Source: Rosenbergiella australiborealis
GTDB taxonomy: Bacteria > Pseudomonadota > Gammaproteobacteria > Enterobacterales > Enterobacteriaceae
DNA length: 64,000 nt
NCBI RefSeq assembly: GCF_018494035.1
Contig: NZ_JABBFO010000002.1
Span: 372,001 to 436,000, forward strand
Reading direction: 5' to 3'
Positions 28,653-37,018 of this stretch are shown piece after piece. Numbering within the stretch: the stretch's first letter is position 1; each line of letters opens with the position of its first letter. Made by a program: the position numbers and the translations under genes. A model generated the notes under the pieces. The model was given only the letters and a program-made list of their open reading frames with translations, searched no databases and was not told the DNA's origin.

Positions 28653-29270
28653 CTAGCTGTAAAAGTAATCTTGCCCTTGATGACGAACAAACCAACCGGT
28701 CAACGCCATCCTTTCTACGTGGGTCGGCAAGACTTCATGGAGAATTTGTTCAGAAAGAAAGCAGACCATGCTTCCGGCAACCGGCTCAATAATTTTTTGG
28801 CCTTCAGGAAGATGTAAGCAGAGCTCGCCACCATTATCGGGACGCCAGTTCTGATTAATATAGAAGATCAGAGTCACTGCACGCCGCTTATCTTGAGCAA
28901 AGCAGTCATAGTGCGGTTTATAAAAAGCACCCTGTGGGTAACGAGAAAAGTGCCCTTCAAAACCATTTAATCCTAAATAGAATTCACGGTTGAGCAGTTG
29001 CTGTATTTCGTCGACCAGCGACAGATAATATTTTACGGCAGGGTCCGTTTCACTTGCATCAATCCAACTAATGCTATCTGAGCGGATGGCTTCATTAATA
29101 AGATTCTTTATTCCTTGGCCAATACCCGCTTGTAAAAAAGTCCGTTTATGGCAGAGATCGGCCAAGGCAGTCACCCATTCACCCGGGATAACTTGTTGCT
29201 GGGAGTACCACCCCTGCTCACATAACTGCTCAATAAAATCGCTTGTGTTGATCATGATTAACTGCGACAT
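28653..29270 (-). CDS. 2-oxoglutarate/Fe(II) dioxygenase (prolyl-4-hydroxylase-like)
   Basis: This is a stand-alone 2OG-Fe(II) oxygenase of the SM-20/EGL-9 type, about 205 residues. It has the iron-binding HxD in FYKPHYDCF, the strand VTLIFYINQNWRPDNGGELCLH, and the distal His and 2OG-binding Arg in ILHEVLPTHVERMALTGWF. Bacterial members hydroxylate prolines in proteins such as EF-Tu in some species; the target here is unknown. The start is uncertain: ATG 29270 or ATG 29255, neither with a clear ribosome-binding site. It is transcribed toward the MFS gene with about 124 bases between. Confidence 0.85.
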   Translation of the reverse strand: MSQLIMINTSDFIEQLCEQGWYSQQQVIPGEWVTALADLCHKRTFLQAGIGQGIKNLINEAIRSDSISWIDASETDPAVKYYLSLVDEIQQLLNREFYLGLNGFEGHFSRYPQGAFYKPHYDCFAQDKRRAVTLIFYINQNWRPDNGGELCLHLPEGQKIIEPVAGSMVCFLSEQILHEVLPTHVERMALTGWFVRHQGQDYFYS

Positions 29271-29336
29271 CCACAAAATAAGGGATGCGCAGTATAACGC
29301 TAGTTTTGTGTAGCGACTATGCGATAAACATCAGGT

Positions 29337-30830
29337 TTAGGATTCTTTACCTGTCACTAACCGCGCAAGAGATTGCGGTGTCGCGGGATGTTCCACTGCC
29401 TCACGAGCATGGAGAAGATAGTGCGCGGCTGAGGCAATCCCGACACCGATAAACCAACTGAAATTCGCCACTTCATGTAAGCTCGGAATAAAGCTAATGA
29501 TAAGCCCAATGGTCACTGCCGGGACTAACGCCAGCACCGCCCGCACATTAATACCACCTTGATACCAGTAACGCCCTTGTGCTGTCGCATTAAACAACTC
29601 ATCAACCTCAATTTTTCCACGTTTGATCAGATAAAAGTCACAAAGCAAAATACCAAACAATGGCCCGATAAACGCTCCCAGCACATCCAAACTATAGTGG
29701 ATTAATTCTGGAGATTGGAAAAGATTCCAAGGCGTTAATAACACTGAACCAACGGCTGCAATCATCCCTCCCATACGGAAACTGATTTTTTGCGGCGCAC
29801 AGTTTGAGAAGTCAAACGCCGGTGATACGAAGTTGGCAACAATATTTATACCGACCGTGGCGACAATCATCGTTAACAGTGCTAGCGCCATAACTAAACC
29901 ATTGCCGGTGTGTGCTACCGTTTCGATCGGGTCGGTGATCATCTGGCCATACAGATTTTTAGTCCCCGACACAATCACTACAGTAATGACAGAAAAGAGC
30001 AAAAAGTTAAAAGGTAGACCCCAACGGTTGCCACGGCGCACTTCTTTCATTGATTTACCGTAACGCGCGAAATCACCAAAATTCAGTAACGGCCCTGAGA
30101 AATAGGAAACGACCAAAGAGATTGCGGTGATCATCTGCCAAGTCTGCTGTGAAACAGTCAAGGTTTTATCAGACAGTGTTAGTGAAATACCTGTCCAGCC
30201 CGTCTGCGAGACGATCCAGACCGCGAGGGCTAACATCACAATGTAAACCGCTGGCCCAGCAATATCGATAAAGTGTTGAATCGTTCTCATGCCACGCCAA
30301 AACACTAGGGCTTGCACACACCACATCACCGCAAAACAGATCCAGCCTAACGCTGAAAGACCAACAAAATGCGGCACGGTTAACGGCGTTAACGTTGGCC
30401 AGAATTTGAGGAGAACCAGTAATAAGGCATTTGAGGCTAACCACGTTTGGATACCATACCAAGCAAACGCAATGAGTCCACGGATCACCGCTGGGATATT
30501 CGCCCCAAATACACCGAATGCTTGGCGACACACCACCGCATAAGGTACGCCCGTCATTTGGCTAGGGCGCGCAATGAGATTTGCTGCAATCTGCACAATA
30601 CAGATCCCCACCAGCAGGCAGAGTAAAACCTGCCAGCCAGCTAAACCTAGAGCAAAAAAACTGGCCGCAACGACATAGCCACCCATGCTGTGAATATCGG
30701 ACATCCAAAATGAAAAAATATTATACCAAGACCAGTGGGGATTTTTGACCGGAGCCAAATCTTCATTGGTCAATTTCGGGCTGTAACTGGCAGGATAATG
30801 CTGTTGTGATACCGAATCTGGGTGAGCCAT
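29337..30830 (-). CDS. NCS1-family nucleobase/hydantoin/allantoin transporter
   Basis: This is a 497-residue symporter of the NCS1 family (Mhp1/PucI type) with about 12 membrane segments. It starts MAHPDSVSQQHY, then LTNEDLAPVKNPHWSWYNIFSFWMSDIHSMGGY, the N-terminal family signature, and has RQAFGVFGANIPAVIRG and GPLLNFGDFARYGKSMKE. ATG 30830 has GAGGA eight bases upstream, whereas the longer frame has no support. It diverges from a hydantoin/allantoin racemase gene, so the likely substrate is allantoin or a 5-substituted hydantoin. The 20-base palindrome between them is a candidate shared operator. Confidence 0.88.
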   Translation of the reverse strand: MAHPDSVSQQHYPASYSPKLTNEDLAPVKNPHWSWYNIFSFWMSDIHSMGGYVVAASFFALGLAGWQVLLCLLVGICIVQIAANLIARPSQMTGVPYAVVCRQAFGVFGANIPAVIRGLIAFAWYGIQTWLASNALLLVLLKFWPTLTPLTVPHFVGLSALGWICFAVMWCVQALVFWRGMRTIQHFIDIAGPAVYIVMLALAVWIVSQTGWTGISLTLSDKTLTVSQQTWQMITAISLVVSYFSGPLLNFGDFARYGKSMKEVRRGNRWGLPFNFLLFSVITVVIVSGTKNLYGQMITDPIETVAHTGNGLVMALALLTMIVATVGINIVANFVSPAFDFSNCAPQKISFRMGGMIAAVGSVLLTPWNLFQSPELIHYSLDVLGAFIGPLFGILLCDFYLIKRGKIEVDELFNATAQGRYWYQGGINVRAVLALVPAVTIGLIISFIPSLHEVANFSWFIGVGIASAAHYLLHAREAVEHPATPQSLARLVTGKES

Positions 30831-30899
30831 TATGCAATCCTCGTGAACGAAATCGATCTGATGACTCAAATTTGCAAAGAACATACCAATACTGCTTTT

Positions 30900-30919
30900 A
30901 TTGAAATAAAAATTTCAAT
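30900..30919. promoter_or_regulatory. 20-base palindrome in the NCS1/racemase divergent promoter
   Basis: ATTGAAAT and ATTTCAAT flank AAAA, a perfect inverted repeat. The TGAAAT...ATTTCA pattern is what RpiR-family repressors commonly bind, and RpiR-type regulators occur in purine-catabolic clusters. No RpiR gene is in the window, so the assignment is inference; the palindrome itself is directly visible. It lies about 70 bases upstream of the NCS1 start and about 160 bases upstream of the racemase start. Confidence 0.5.
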
Positions 30920-31077
30920 CGCTTATCCCACCGCCCTACACAAGTAAAAAATGGAAAAAAAGGCACCTAGTTTGAGCAAAAATTACAACTTGCAGTCACC
31001 CCTTAAGATTCATTACAGTGCAATGCAGCCTTTTTTGCACATTTAGCTAGCATCCCCCTGCTCACTTTGGAGACATT

Positions 31078-31818
31078 ATGCCCCGCCATCGGATTCAATT
31101 GATAAACCCTAACACCAGCCAAGCCATGACTGACACAATGGCGATAACTGCTCGTCACATTGCTGGAGATCGCCTTGACATTGATGCTGTCTGTCCCCAC
31201 CAAGGGGTACCGTCAATTGAAGGGCATTTCGATGAAGCGGTCGCCACCCTTGGAATTTTACAGCAGATCCGTGCGGGAGAAGCGCGAGGCGTACAAGGCC
31301 ATATTATCGCCTGTTTTGGCGATCCGGGGTTATTAGCCGCTCGTGAATTAGCTAAAGGACCGGTCATCGGTATTGCTGAAGCAGCCATGCACGTTGCTAC
31401 CCTAGTGGCGACACGCTTTTCGATTGTCACGACACTCCCGCGCACCGTGATTATTGCGCGCCACCTATTGCACCGCTACGGTTTTTATGAGCAATGTGCC
31501 GCAATTCATGCCATCGACTTACCGGTGTTGAGCTTAGAAGATGGTAGTGGTACCGCACAGCAAAAAGTACGTGACTATTGTCTCAAGGCAAAACAGGAAG
31601 ACAACGTCGGCGCGATTATTTTAGGTTGTGGGGGAATGGCGGATCTTGCCGCAGAATTAAGTGAAACGCTTGAAATACCGGTTATTGATGGCGTCAGTGC
31701 TGCGGTGACTTTACTGGAATCACTATTAAATTTAGGTATCACCACCAGCAAATGGGGGGATTTAGATTTCCCGCGCAATAAAGGGATCAGCGGTCCTTTT
31801 GCCGAGTGTTTAGCCTAA
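31078..31818 (+). CDS. Hydantoin/allantoin racemase (Asp/Glu racemase superfamily)
   Basis: This 246-residue cofactor-independent racemase interconverts stereoisomers of allantoin or 5-substituted hydantoins. It starts MPRHRIQLINPNTSQAMTD with the family INPNTS motif, then GHFDEAVATLGI. The two catalytic cysteines are Cys79 (IIACFGDPGLLAARE) and Cys184 (ILGCGGMADLA). HpxA of Klebsiella is an allantoin racemase of this type. It is divergent from an NCS1 transporter, which supports a role in ureide/hydantoin uptake. No allantoinase or hydantoinase gene is in the window, so the next step must be encoded elsewhere. Confidence 0.87.
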   Translation: MPRHRIQLINPNTSQAMTDTMAITARHIAGDRLDIDAVCPHQGVPSIEGHFDEAVATLGILQQIRAGEARGVQGHIIACFGDPGLLAARELAKGPVIGIAEAAMHVATLVATRFSIVTTLPRTVIIARHLLHRYGFYEQCAAIHAIDLPVLSLEDGSGTAQQKVRDYCLKAKQEDNVGAIILGCGGMADLAAELSETLEIPVIDGVSAAVTLLESLLNLGITTSKWGDLDFPRNKGISGPFAECLA

Positions 31819-31844
31819 TTATAAAAGTCGCTGACTCAATCTCA

Positions 31845-31978
31845 ATCGATAAGATTTTATTTCCGGCGGCGAAACGTCGCCGAATAAGGCATCACCTTAT
31901 GCGTTGTTGCTCGACAGCGACGTTCGCCCTCAGGGTGTCGCACGCGACACCCTACGATAGTGAAAAATTCTTATCAAT
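31845..31978. repeat. Multi-hairpin palindromic element
   Basis: An outer inverted repeat, ATCGATAAGA (31845-31854) with TCTTATCAAT (31969-31978, 9 of 10 pairs), encloses four consecutive hairpins. Hairpin 1 (31864-31882) is an eight-pair stem CGGCGGCG/CGTCGCCG with loop AAA. Hairpin 2 (31884-31900) is ATAAGG/CCTTAT. Hairpin 3 (31906-31921) is GTTGCT/AGCGAC with one G-U pair. Hairpin 4 (31932-31953) is a perfect nine-pair stem AGGGTGTCG/CGACACCCT. Folded as DNA or RNA this gives a closed multi-branch structure. It could be a miniature mobile element, a REP/BIME-type repeat or a structured RNA. I cannot tell which without knowing its copy number. Confidence 0.6.
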
Positions 31979-32709
31979 AAAGGCGACTGTATTTCCCGTC
32001 AGCGTTTTTTTTACTCTGCGTATCGCCAAATTGTCGTGACTGACTCCACTTACTTTACACCTTCCCCACAGAGTGATGACTTGATCTTCTTTTCAACACA
32101 AATCACGACTCAATCAACACATCTTTATCGGCTTAATACCCTGCGAGTTCTGCCAGTCTATCGAAGGGTAATGTTGTAGACACGCTGCAAAAAAATAATT
32201 CCATATAATTATCAATTAGATAATCACTAATTAGCAGGATTTTCAGTCCATTGATTCACTCAGAAAAGCCAATATCTAGGGTTTCAGCCATCAATAAGGG
32301 GAGATAATAGCGCCGTCAGAGCAATTTCTTTTATATCGCGACAGGGGCGTTGGACTCGCGGCGAAAAAATAATGGGAAGGTAGAACCTTCATATCGATGC
32401 AATATTTGTTTTTTACTGCTGAAATGAGTCTTCCCATCCTTGCCACTCAGTTTACAGATAAAGGAGCAAAGGAGCGATCTAGGCTGATATTTCCCGAACA
32501 ACGATAAATAAATTAAATCGCCACAAAAAAATATCTATTTTTTGATCAGCGTCATACTTTCACTTTTTTTGGAAATGCGTAATATAGCTCCCACATTAAC
32601 TCGTGGAAACGCCACCATGTTGTCAAACCGCTAAGCCTCTTCTTAATTACCATTACCCTTGCCAGCAGGCAAAAACCCTATTTTCTAAAATTTTTTAGAT
32701 TACAAAATA
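31979..32709. other. Long intergenic region without a recognisable gene
   Basis: No convincing coding frame, tRNA or known riboswitch is visible. It is AT-rich with an inverted repeat ATTATC-AATTA-GATAAT at 32208-32224 next to CTAATTAG, and several poly-A/T runs. The last 60 bases should hold the promoter and control of the FUSC gene. Its size is unusual for this compact window and suggests a deleted or decayed gene. Confidence 0.5.
32684..32699. promoter_or_regulatory. Perfect inverted repeat just upstream of the FUSC gene
   Basis: TCTAAAA and TTTTAGA, separated by TT, form a perfect palindrome ending ten bases before the start codon, where a Shine-Dalgarno sequence would be expected but is not seen. 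It may be an operator or a translation-level hairpin. No regulator gene is next to it. Confidence 0.35.
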
Positions 32710-34674
32710 ATGCATAATTCACTTTTTTACCGGCTGCGCTTTGCCTGTAAGACAACCTGTGCGCTGCTCCTCGCACTCGCATTGAGTTTTATACTGCAAT
32801 TAGATACGCCAAAATGGTCAATGATGACCGTGGCGATTATTGCGGCATCTCCCGCTTTTGCCAGTGGCGGTGAGCCAATGAGTGGTGTACTGCGTTTTCG
32901 TGGTTTTTTACGGTTAATTGGTACCGCAGTTGGCTGTGTTGGCGGTGTCGTCATTATGATATTGTTTAGCCGATCACCCGTGCTGCTCCTGCTCGCCTGT
33001 TGTCTATGGGCCGGTTTTTTTTCATGGCTATTTACCATTGTTAAACAAGAAATCAGTTATGCATTTGGCTTAGCCGGCTACAGTGTATTTATTATTTTAA
33101 TAACCGCCTGGCAGACACCGGATGATGTAGTACAAATCGCCCTTTATCGTTTTTTTGAAATTACCTTGGGCCTACTCTGTTTGATCTTTTCTGATCTACT
33201 TTTCCTCCCGCGGTCGATAAAACGCACCATCGACCAACGCGTCGCAGAGTTACCCCTCAATTGCTATCAGTTGCTCACACAATGCTTTACCCAAGACGAG
33301 GCAAATAGCTTTGAAAGTCATTTTCGTGAACGTCTTACTCAAGCTAAGGCCCTGCAAGCCATGCGCCAAACATTACGCATGGAGTCCTCACATTATTCGA
33401 GCATGTTGCATCGTCGGTTAAAAGGCATCAACGGTATTCTGTTTCACCTCTGTACCCTAACCTATGAAACACATCAATACTTCCAACAACGTCCGGATAA
33501 ATACAGTAGTCATTGGTATCTGCTTTTCCAAGATGATGTTCAGACTGTGGAACAGTTAAATAAAAAATTACACCAATTCACGTTTCTCATTCATCAGCTT
33601 CCTGCCGAACAGACACCTTATTCAGTAAGTGCTTGGCTTAAAGCAATGAAAGAGCTACGTATTTTGTTACGTGGTCTGCATTCTCATCAACCGTTACATC
33701 AGATCGAAATAGAGATTATTGAGCGGTATGCCATTTCTACCGCACGTAGCGCGCAGCGTAAGCATGCTTTTATCAACGCCGTGCGGACCTTTATCACCAC
33801 TGCCAGTGGCTGTATCCTTTGGTTGGTGATGGACCCGAACGCGATCAGTGGCTTTTTGATTATTGCCAGTATCGTCACCACTCTAGCGATGCGGGCGGAG
33901 AGTCCCAAAGCCTTAGGTCTCGATTTTGTCTACGGTATGATTTACATTTTGCCGATTAGCATGCTCTTTTATTTAGTGATCTTACCTGCGACCCAACAGA
34001 GTTTTCTGCTATTGATTATAGCACTGGGCCTTGTCGTCTTTATTCTCGCCCTCGCGGTTCAATATAAAATAGTGGGCAGTGGGGCATCATTAATGTTTAT
34101 TTTTAATCTGATTCCGATTAATAACCCTGAAGTCTTCAACTTCAGCCATACGCTAGACAGCGGGCTGGGACAAATTGTCGGCGCCATCGTCTCGCTGGTG
34201 ATCATCGCCATCATTCCTGATCTCCATAAAATGCATATTGCCAATGCGCTTATCAGAAATATTTTAGTGACTGCATTGCAGACACTGACCACCAATCCAC
34301 AACGGCGTAAAAGAAATCATCTTAGTGCGCTGTATGATCAACTGCTACAGCTCATCACTCTCGATAACCGTCATTTGGTTCGCTACCAGCTGGCGATTAA
34401 TTTGATTATTATTTATCGACGGATTAATGCCATCACTATCCATAATTTCCCAGGCTTAACGGAGTTTCACCAAGAAATTAGAGATTGTGCAACGTTGTTG
34501 TCCACCAGCAAGCTGGCACTCCAACGAGAGCGCGCCTTTTTACAGTTACAGGGATTATTACAACGTTATTGTCTGGAAATTAGTCAACTCCCGACCCCCG
34601 AAAAGTTAACTATTGTGGTGGAAGATCTTCAACAATTATTGGAACATCATAAAGCACCACTGATTGATGGTTAA
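32710..34674 (+). CDS. FUSC/AaeB-type aromatic acid efflux membrane protein
   Basis: This 654-residue protein has the fusaric-acid-resistance (FUSC) layout: an N-terminal block of about six membrane segments, a soluble helical domain (about residues 175-340), a second membrane block and a C-terminal soluble domain. It starts MHNSLFYRLRFACKTTCALLLA, with SMMTVAIIAASPAFASGGEPMSGVLRFRGFLRLIGT, the FUSC signature, and in the second block FINAVRTFITTASGCILWLV. The E. coli homologue AaeB exports p-hydroxybenzoate together with the HlyD-type AaeA. A HlyD-like gene lies nearby but convergent and paired with ABC-2 permeases. No clear ribosome-binding site precedes ATG 32710. Confidence 0.87.
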   Translation: MHNSLFYRLRFACKTTCALLLALALSFILQLDTPKWSMMTVAIIAASPAFASGGEPMSGVLRFRGFLRLIGTAVGCVGGVVIMILFSRSPVLLLLACCLWAGFFSWLFTIVKQEISYAFGLAGYSVFIILITAWQTPDDVVQIALYRFFEITLGLLCLIFSDLLFLPRSIKRTIDQRVAELPLNCYQLLTQCFTQDEANSFESHFRERLTQAKALQAMRQTLRMESSHYSSMLHRRLKGINGILFHLCTLTYETHQYFQQRPDKYSSHWYLLFQDDVQTVEQLNKKLHQFTFLIHQLPAEQTPYSVSAWLKAMKELRILLRGLHSHQPLHQIEIEIIERYAISTARSAQRKHAFINAVRTFITTASGCILWLVMDPNAISGFLIIASIVTTLAMRAESPKALGLDFVYGMIYILPISMLFYLVILPATQQSFLLLIIALGLVVFILALAVQYKIVGSGASLMFIFNLIPINNPEVFNFSHTLDSGLGQIVGAIVSLVIIAIIPDLHKMHIANALIRNILVTALQTLTTNPQRRKRNHLSALYDQLLQLITLDNRHLVRYQLAINLIIIYRRINAITIHNFPGLTEFHQEIRDCATLLSTSKLALQRERAFLQLQGLLQRYCLEISQLPTPEKLTIVVEDLQQLLEHHKAPLIDG

Positions 34675-34681
34675 TAGCCAG

Positions 34682-34729
34682 AGCAATGCCTGTATCTTGC
34701 AGACGGCGCGCCATCTGCGAGATATTGCT
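34682..34729. terminator. Long hairpin between convergent FUSC and ABC permease genes
   Basis: AGCAAT and ATTGCT form the base, and ATCTTGCAGA/TCTGCGAGAT (ten pairs with one G-U) the upper stem, around a GC-rich loop. It fills the gap between two convergent stops. There is no T tract, so it is likely a bidirectional terminator or mRNA end hairpin. Confidence 0.55.
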
Positions 34730-34730
34730 A

Positions 34731-35867
34731 TTAATGATGCGTACCGCGATGAACTAATTTACTGAGCAGGCGTCTATCGCGTAAAACGGTCAGAATAAGA
34801 CTGAGCAAGCTATAAAAAACGAAAAGCAGCAGTAGCATACAGATATCAGGCAATGCTTCACGCAACGAAAGCCCCATCTGGTTAACCCCGGCAATAGCTT
34901 TGATCGCCCACGTTGAAGGAAACATACTCGAAATAAAGCGAACGGGTGCCGGCATTGCTTGTAACGGCCAAATCGTTCCGGAGATGTAAAATACTGGCGT
35001 GGTGATAAAGGATAGGGTCAAGTAAACCATTTCCACACGGCGAATACATTCGGTGAGTAGTCTCCCCAGCCCCAGAACGGCTAGAAGAAAAGGGAACGTC
35101 ATCAGTAAAATTTCAGGAATAGATGCTGCCTGCTTATAGCCTAACACCCACGGCCATAACGCGAATAAAACGATGGATAAAAATAACCAGATTGGCACAA
35201 GGGCAGAGAGTGCGCCTAGCACGACAGAGACTTTAGGTCGTCCGCCACTGCTCATCATTAAACAGACCCGCACACTCGCAATAAGCAGTGAGTGTTGCAA
35301 TAACATAACCAGAAGCCCTGGAAAGATAATCGCCGCGAAACTGATCCCTGGGTTAAATAACGGCAAAGTTAAGCCGGTCATTGGGCTTAGCACCACACTG
35401 GCTTGTGAAGGCGTAAATTGATTTTTCATCATCAATTCAACTTCATATTGGGTCAGCATTTGCTGGTACGCAGCCAGTACGTTCTGTTGGATCTGACCAT
35501 TAGGGAGACGGTTAGTGGCATCACCAAACACAGGAATAGCAACACTAATCCCGGACAGCATCTTCTTTTCAAAATCAACAGGGATCTCAATCACCGCAAA
35601 TAATTTGCGATAGCCCATATCATGCTGAGCTTGGTCCAATTGATCATAACTAACAATACTGAGCTTGGGGCTGGCATTTAAGTTACGAATCAGTAGATGG
35701 CTTGCCGAGCTATGGTCTAAATCAACCACCCCGATCGGCATTTCCCATACCGACCCCTTAGCATAGACCATACTAATAATACATAAAGACAGTAATAGCA
35801 TCGCCCACATTGGCTTTTCCAGCATCCCTGCCAATACCTTTTTAAAGGTACTCCAATAGCTACTCAT
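34731..35867 (-). CDS. ABC-2 type transport permease (second of a pair)
   Basis: This is a 378-residue ABC2_membrane_3 (YhhJ/YbhR-like) permease: one N-terminal membrane helix, a long periplasmic domain (IGVVDLDHSSASHLLIRNL, FAVIEIPVDFEKKMLSG), and five C-terminal helices with VYLTLSFITTPVFYISGTIWPLQAMP. I chose ATG 35867 because it overlaps the stop of the upstream permease in an ATGA arrangement; the longer frame would add about 30 residues without support. It is the last gene of a three-gene operon with a HlyD protein and a sister permease. No ATP-binding subunit is encoded beside it. Confidence 0.87.
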   Translation of the reverse strand: MSSYWSTFKKVLAGMLEKPMWAMLLLSLCIISMVYAKGSVWEMPIGVVDLDHSSASHLLIRNLNASPKLSIVSYDQLDQAQHDMGYRKLFAVIEIPVDFEKKMLSGISVAIPVFGDATNRLPNGQIQQNVLAAYQQMLTQYEVELMMKNQFTPSQASVVLSPMTGLTLPLFNPGISFAAIIFPGLLVMLLQHSLLIASVRVCLMMSSGGRPKVSVVLGALSALVPIWLFLSIVLFALWPWVLGYKQAASIPEILLMTFPFLLAVLGLGRLLTECIRRVEMVYLTLSFITTPVFYISGTIWPLQAMPAPVRFISSMFPSTWAIKAIAGVNQMGLSLREALPDICMLLLLFVFYSLLSLILTVLRDRRLLSKLVHRGTHH

Positions 35868-37018
35868 ACCATCGCCTCTTGTTCCCGTAACCGCTTCGGT
35901 AAGCGACGAAACACCAGTAATCCGACCACAATCGGATACACCGCAAGCAGTGCACAAACACTGATCACCGGTCGAGCGGGCACTTTACGAATGAACAAAT
36001 CAAACATGGCATATAAGGCATGTGTAAGAGGTTCGAGATTCGCAATAAACTGCGCGGGCAGAGGCATTGACAGTTCCGGCATCCCTAACCCCGAAAAAGC
36101 CAACGCGATGGTGACAAAAATAGCCATCAATGTATACGCGCTGATCGCCGTGCGCGTGAAGGTGAATAGCATCAACCCCAAGCTCTGTGCCGCCATTATG
36201 TAGAAGAACGCTACAGCAAACATATAGTAAGGATTACCGACAAAGCGCGCTGAAAATACCCATACCAAAAGCGCAATCTCCCCCATTAAAATCGTGGTAT
36301 AGACCAGAGTGTAAGGCGCGAGTTTCCCCAGTAAAGTCCAACCAAAACGATCAGAATAGATAAGCGGCTTACTGCGTGACAAGACATAAATCATGGTGGT
36401 CACGACAAACAGCTGAATTAAGTGAATCGTCGCAGCGAATTGTTGATAGTAAATATAACTGCCGCTGGCGTTAAATAAGCTACGATAAACCAACGAAACG
36501 GAAGGTAAGCTCGGAACCGTTTTACCAATCTTTGCCTCAACAGCACTACGGTACTCGCTGTTCAATGCAGTAATCAACCCGGAAAAGTCTTGGGTGGAGT
36601 ATAGCCCCGCTCCGTAATACAACGCATTGTAATAAAAAGCGACCTTCGGTTGTTGCGCTGAGAGTACATTTTTTTCAAAGTCGGGCGGGATGTAAAGCAG
36701 TCCATAATCCTGCGCGGTACGCAGTTTATGTAAGGACTCAGCAAGTCCCCCTTGCCACTCGGTCAGCTTTGCATGCGGACTGGCATCAAGTTTTCTAATC
36801 AATTCCCGAGACAATTGGCTATGGTCGTTGTCGATCACCGCCACCGGTAAATTCATTAAAGTGCCTTCTGAAAAATTACTGCTCAGTAACCAAAAAAGTA
36901 GCAACGGGAAACACCAGGTTAACCAGTGTATCGCTGGTTTTCGCGCACTAATGCGAATTTCTCTATTGAAGGCTCGACGAAAGGCTCGAAAGCCTTTCTT
37001 TAATGTTTCCACTGCCAT
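35864..37018 (-). CDS. ABC-2 type transport permease (first of a pair)
   Basis: This 384-residue protein has the same fold as its downstream neighbour: an N-terminal helix (PAIHWLTWCFPLLLFWLLSSNF), a periplasmic domain with LPVAVIDNDHSQLSRELIRKL and YGLLYIPPDFEKNVLSAQ, and five to six C-terminal helices. DNDHS here and DLDHS in the partner are the same motif, so the two are ancient paralogues. It overlaps the HlyD gene by 19 bases and the next permease by four. A role in drug, lipid or siderophore export as a heterodimeric permease is likely but the substrate is unknown. Confidence 0.87.
   Translation of the reverse strand: MAVETLKKGFRAFRRAFNREIRISARKPAIHWLTWCFPLLLFWLLSSNFSEGTLMNLPVAVIDNDHSQLSRELIRKLDASPHAKLTEWQGGLAESLHKLRTAQDYGLLYIPPDFEKNVLSAQQPKVAFYYNALYYGAGLYSTQDFSGLITALNSEYRSAVEAKIGKTVPSLPSVSLVYRSLFNASGSYIYYQQFAATIHLIQLFVVTTMIYVLSRSKPLIYSDRFGWTLLGKLAPYTLVYTTILMGEIALLVWVFSARFVGNPYYMFAVAFFYIMAAQSLGLMLFTFTRTAISAYTLMAIFVTIALAFSGLGMPELSMPLPAQFIANLEPLTHALYAMFDLFIRKVPARPVISVCALLAVYPIVVGLLVFRRLPKRLREQEAMV

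Noticed and set aside
28551-28817. Open frame opposite the 3' end of the dioxygenase gene
   Set aside because: It is antisense to a real gene and has no ribosome-binding site or family match.
31845-31978. ERIC or integron attC element
   Set aside because: The ERIC core sequence is not present, and there is no integrase gene or attC core site nearby.
31806-32039. Open frame of 77 codons across the hairpin element
   Set aside because: It runs through the hairpins with odd composition and no ribosome-binding site; it is explained by the element.
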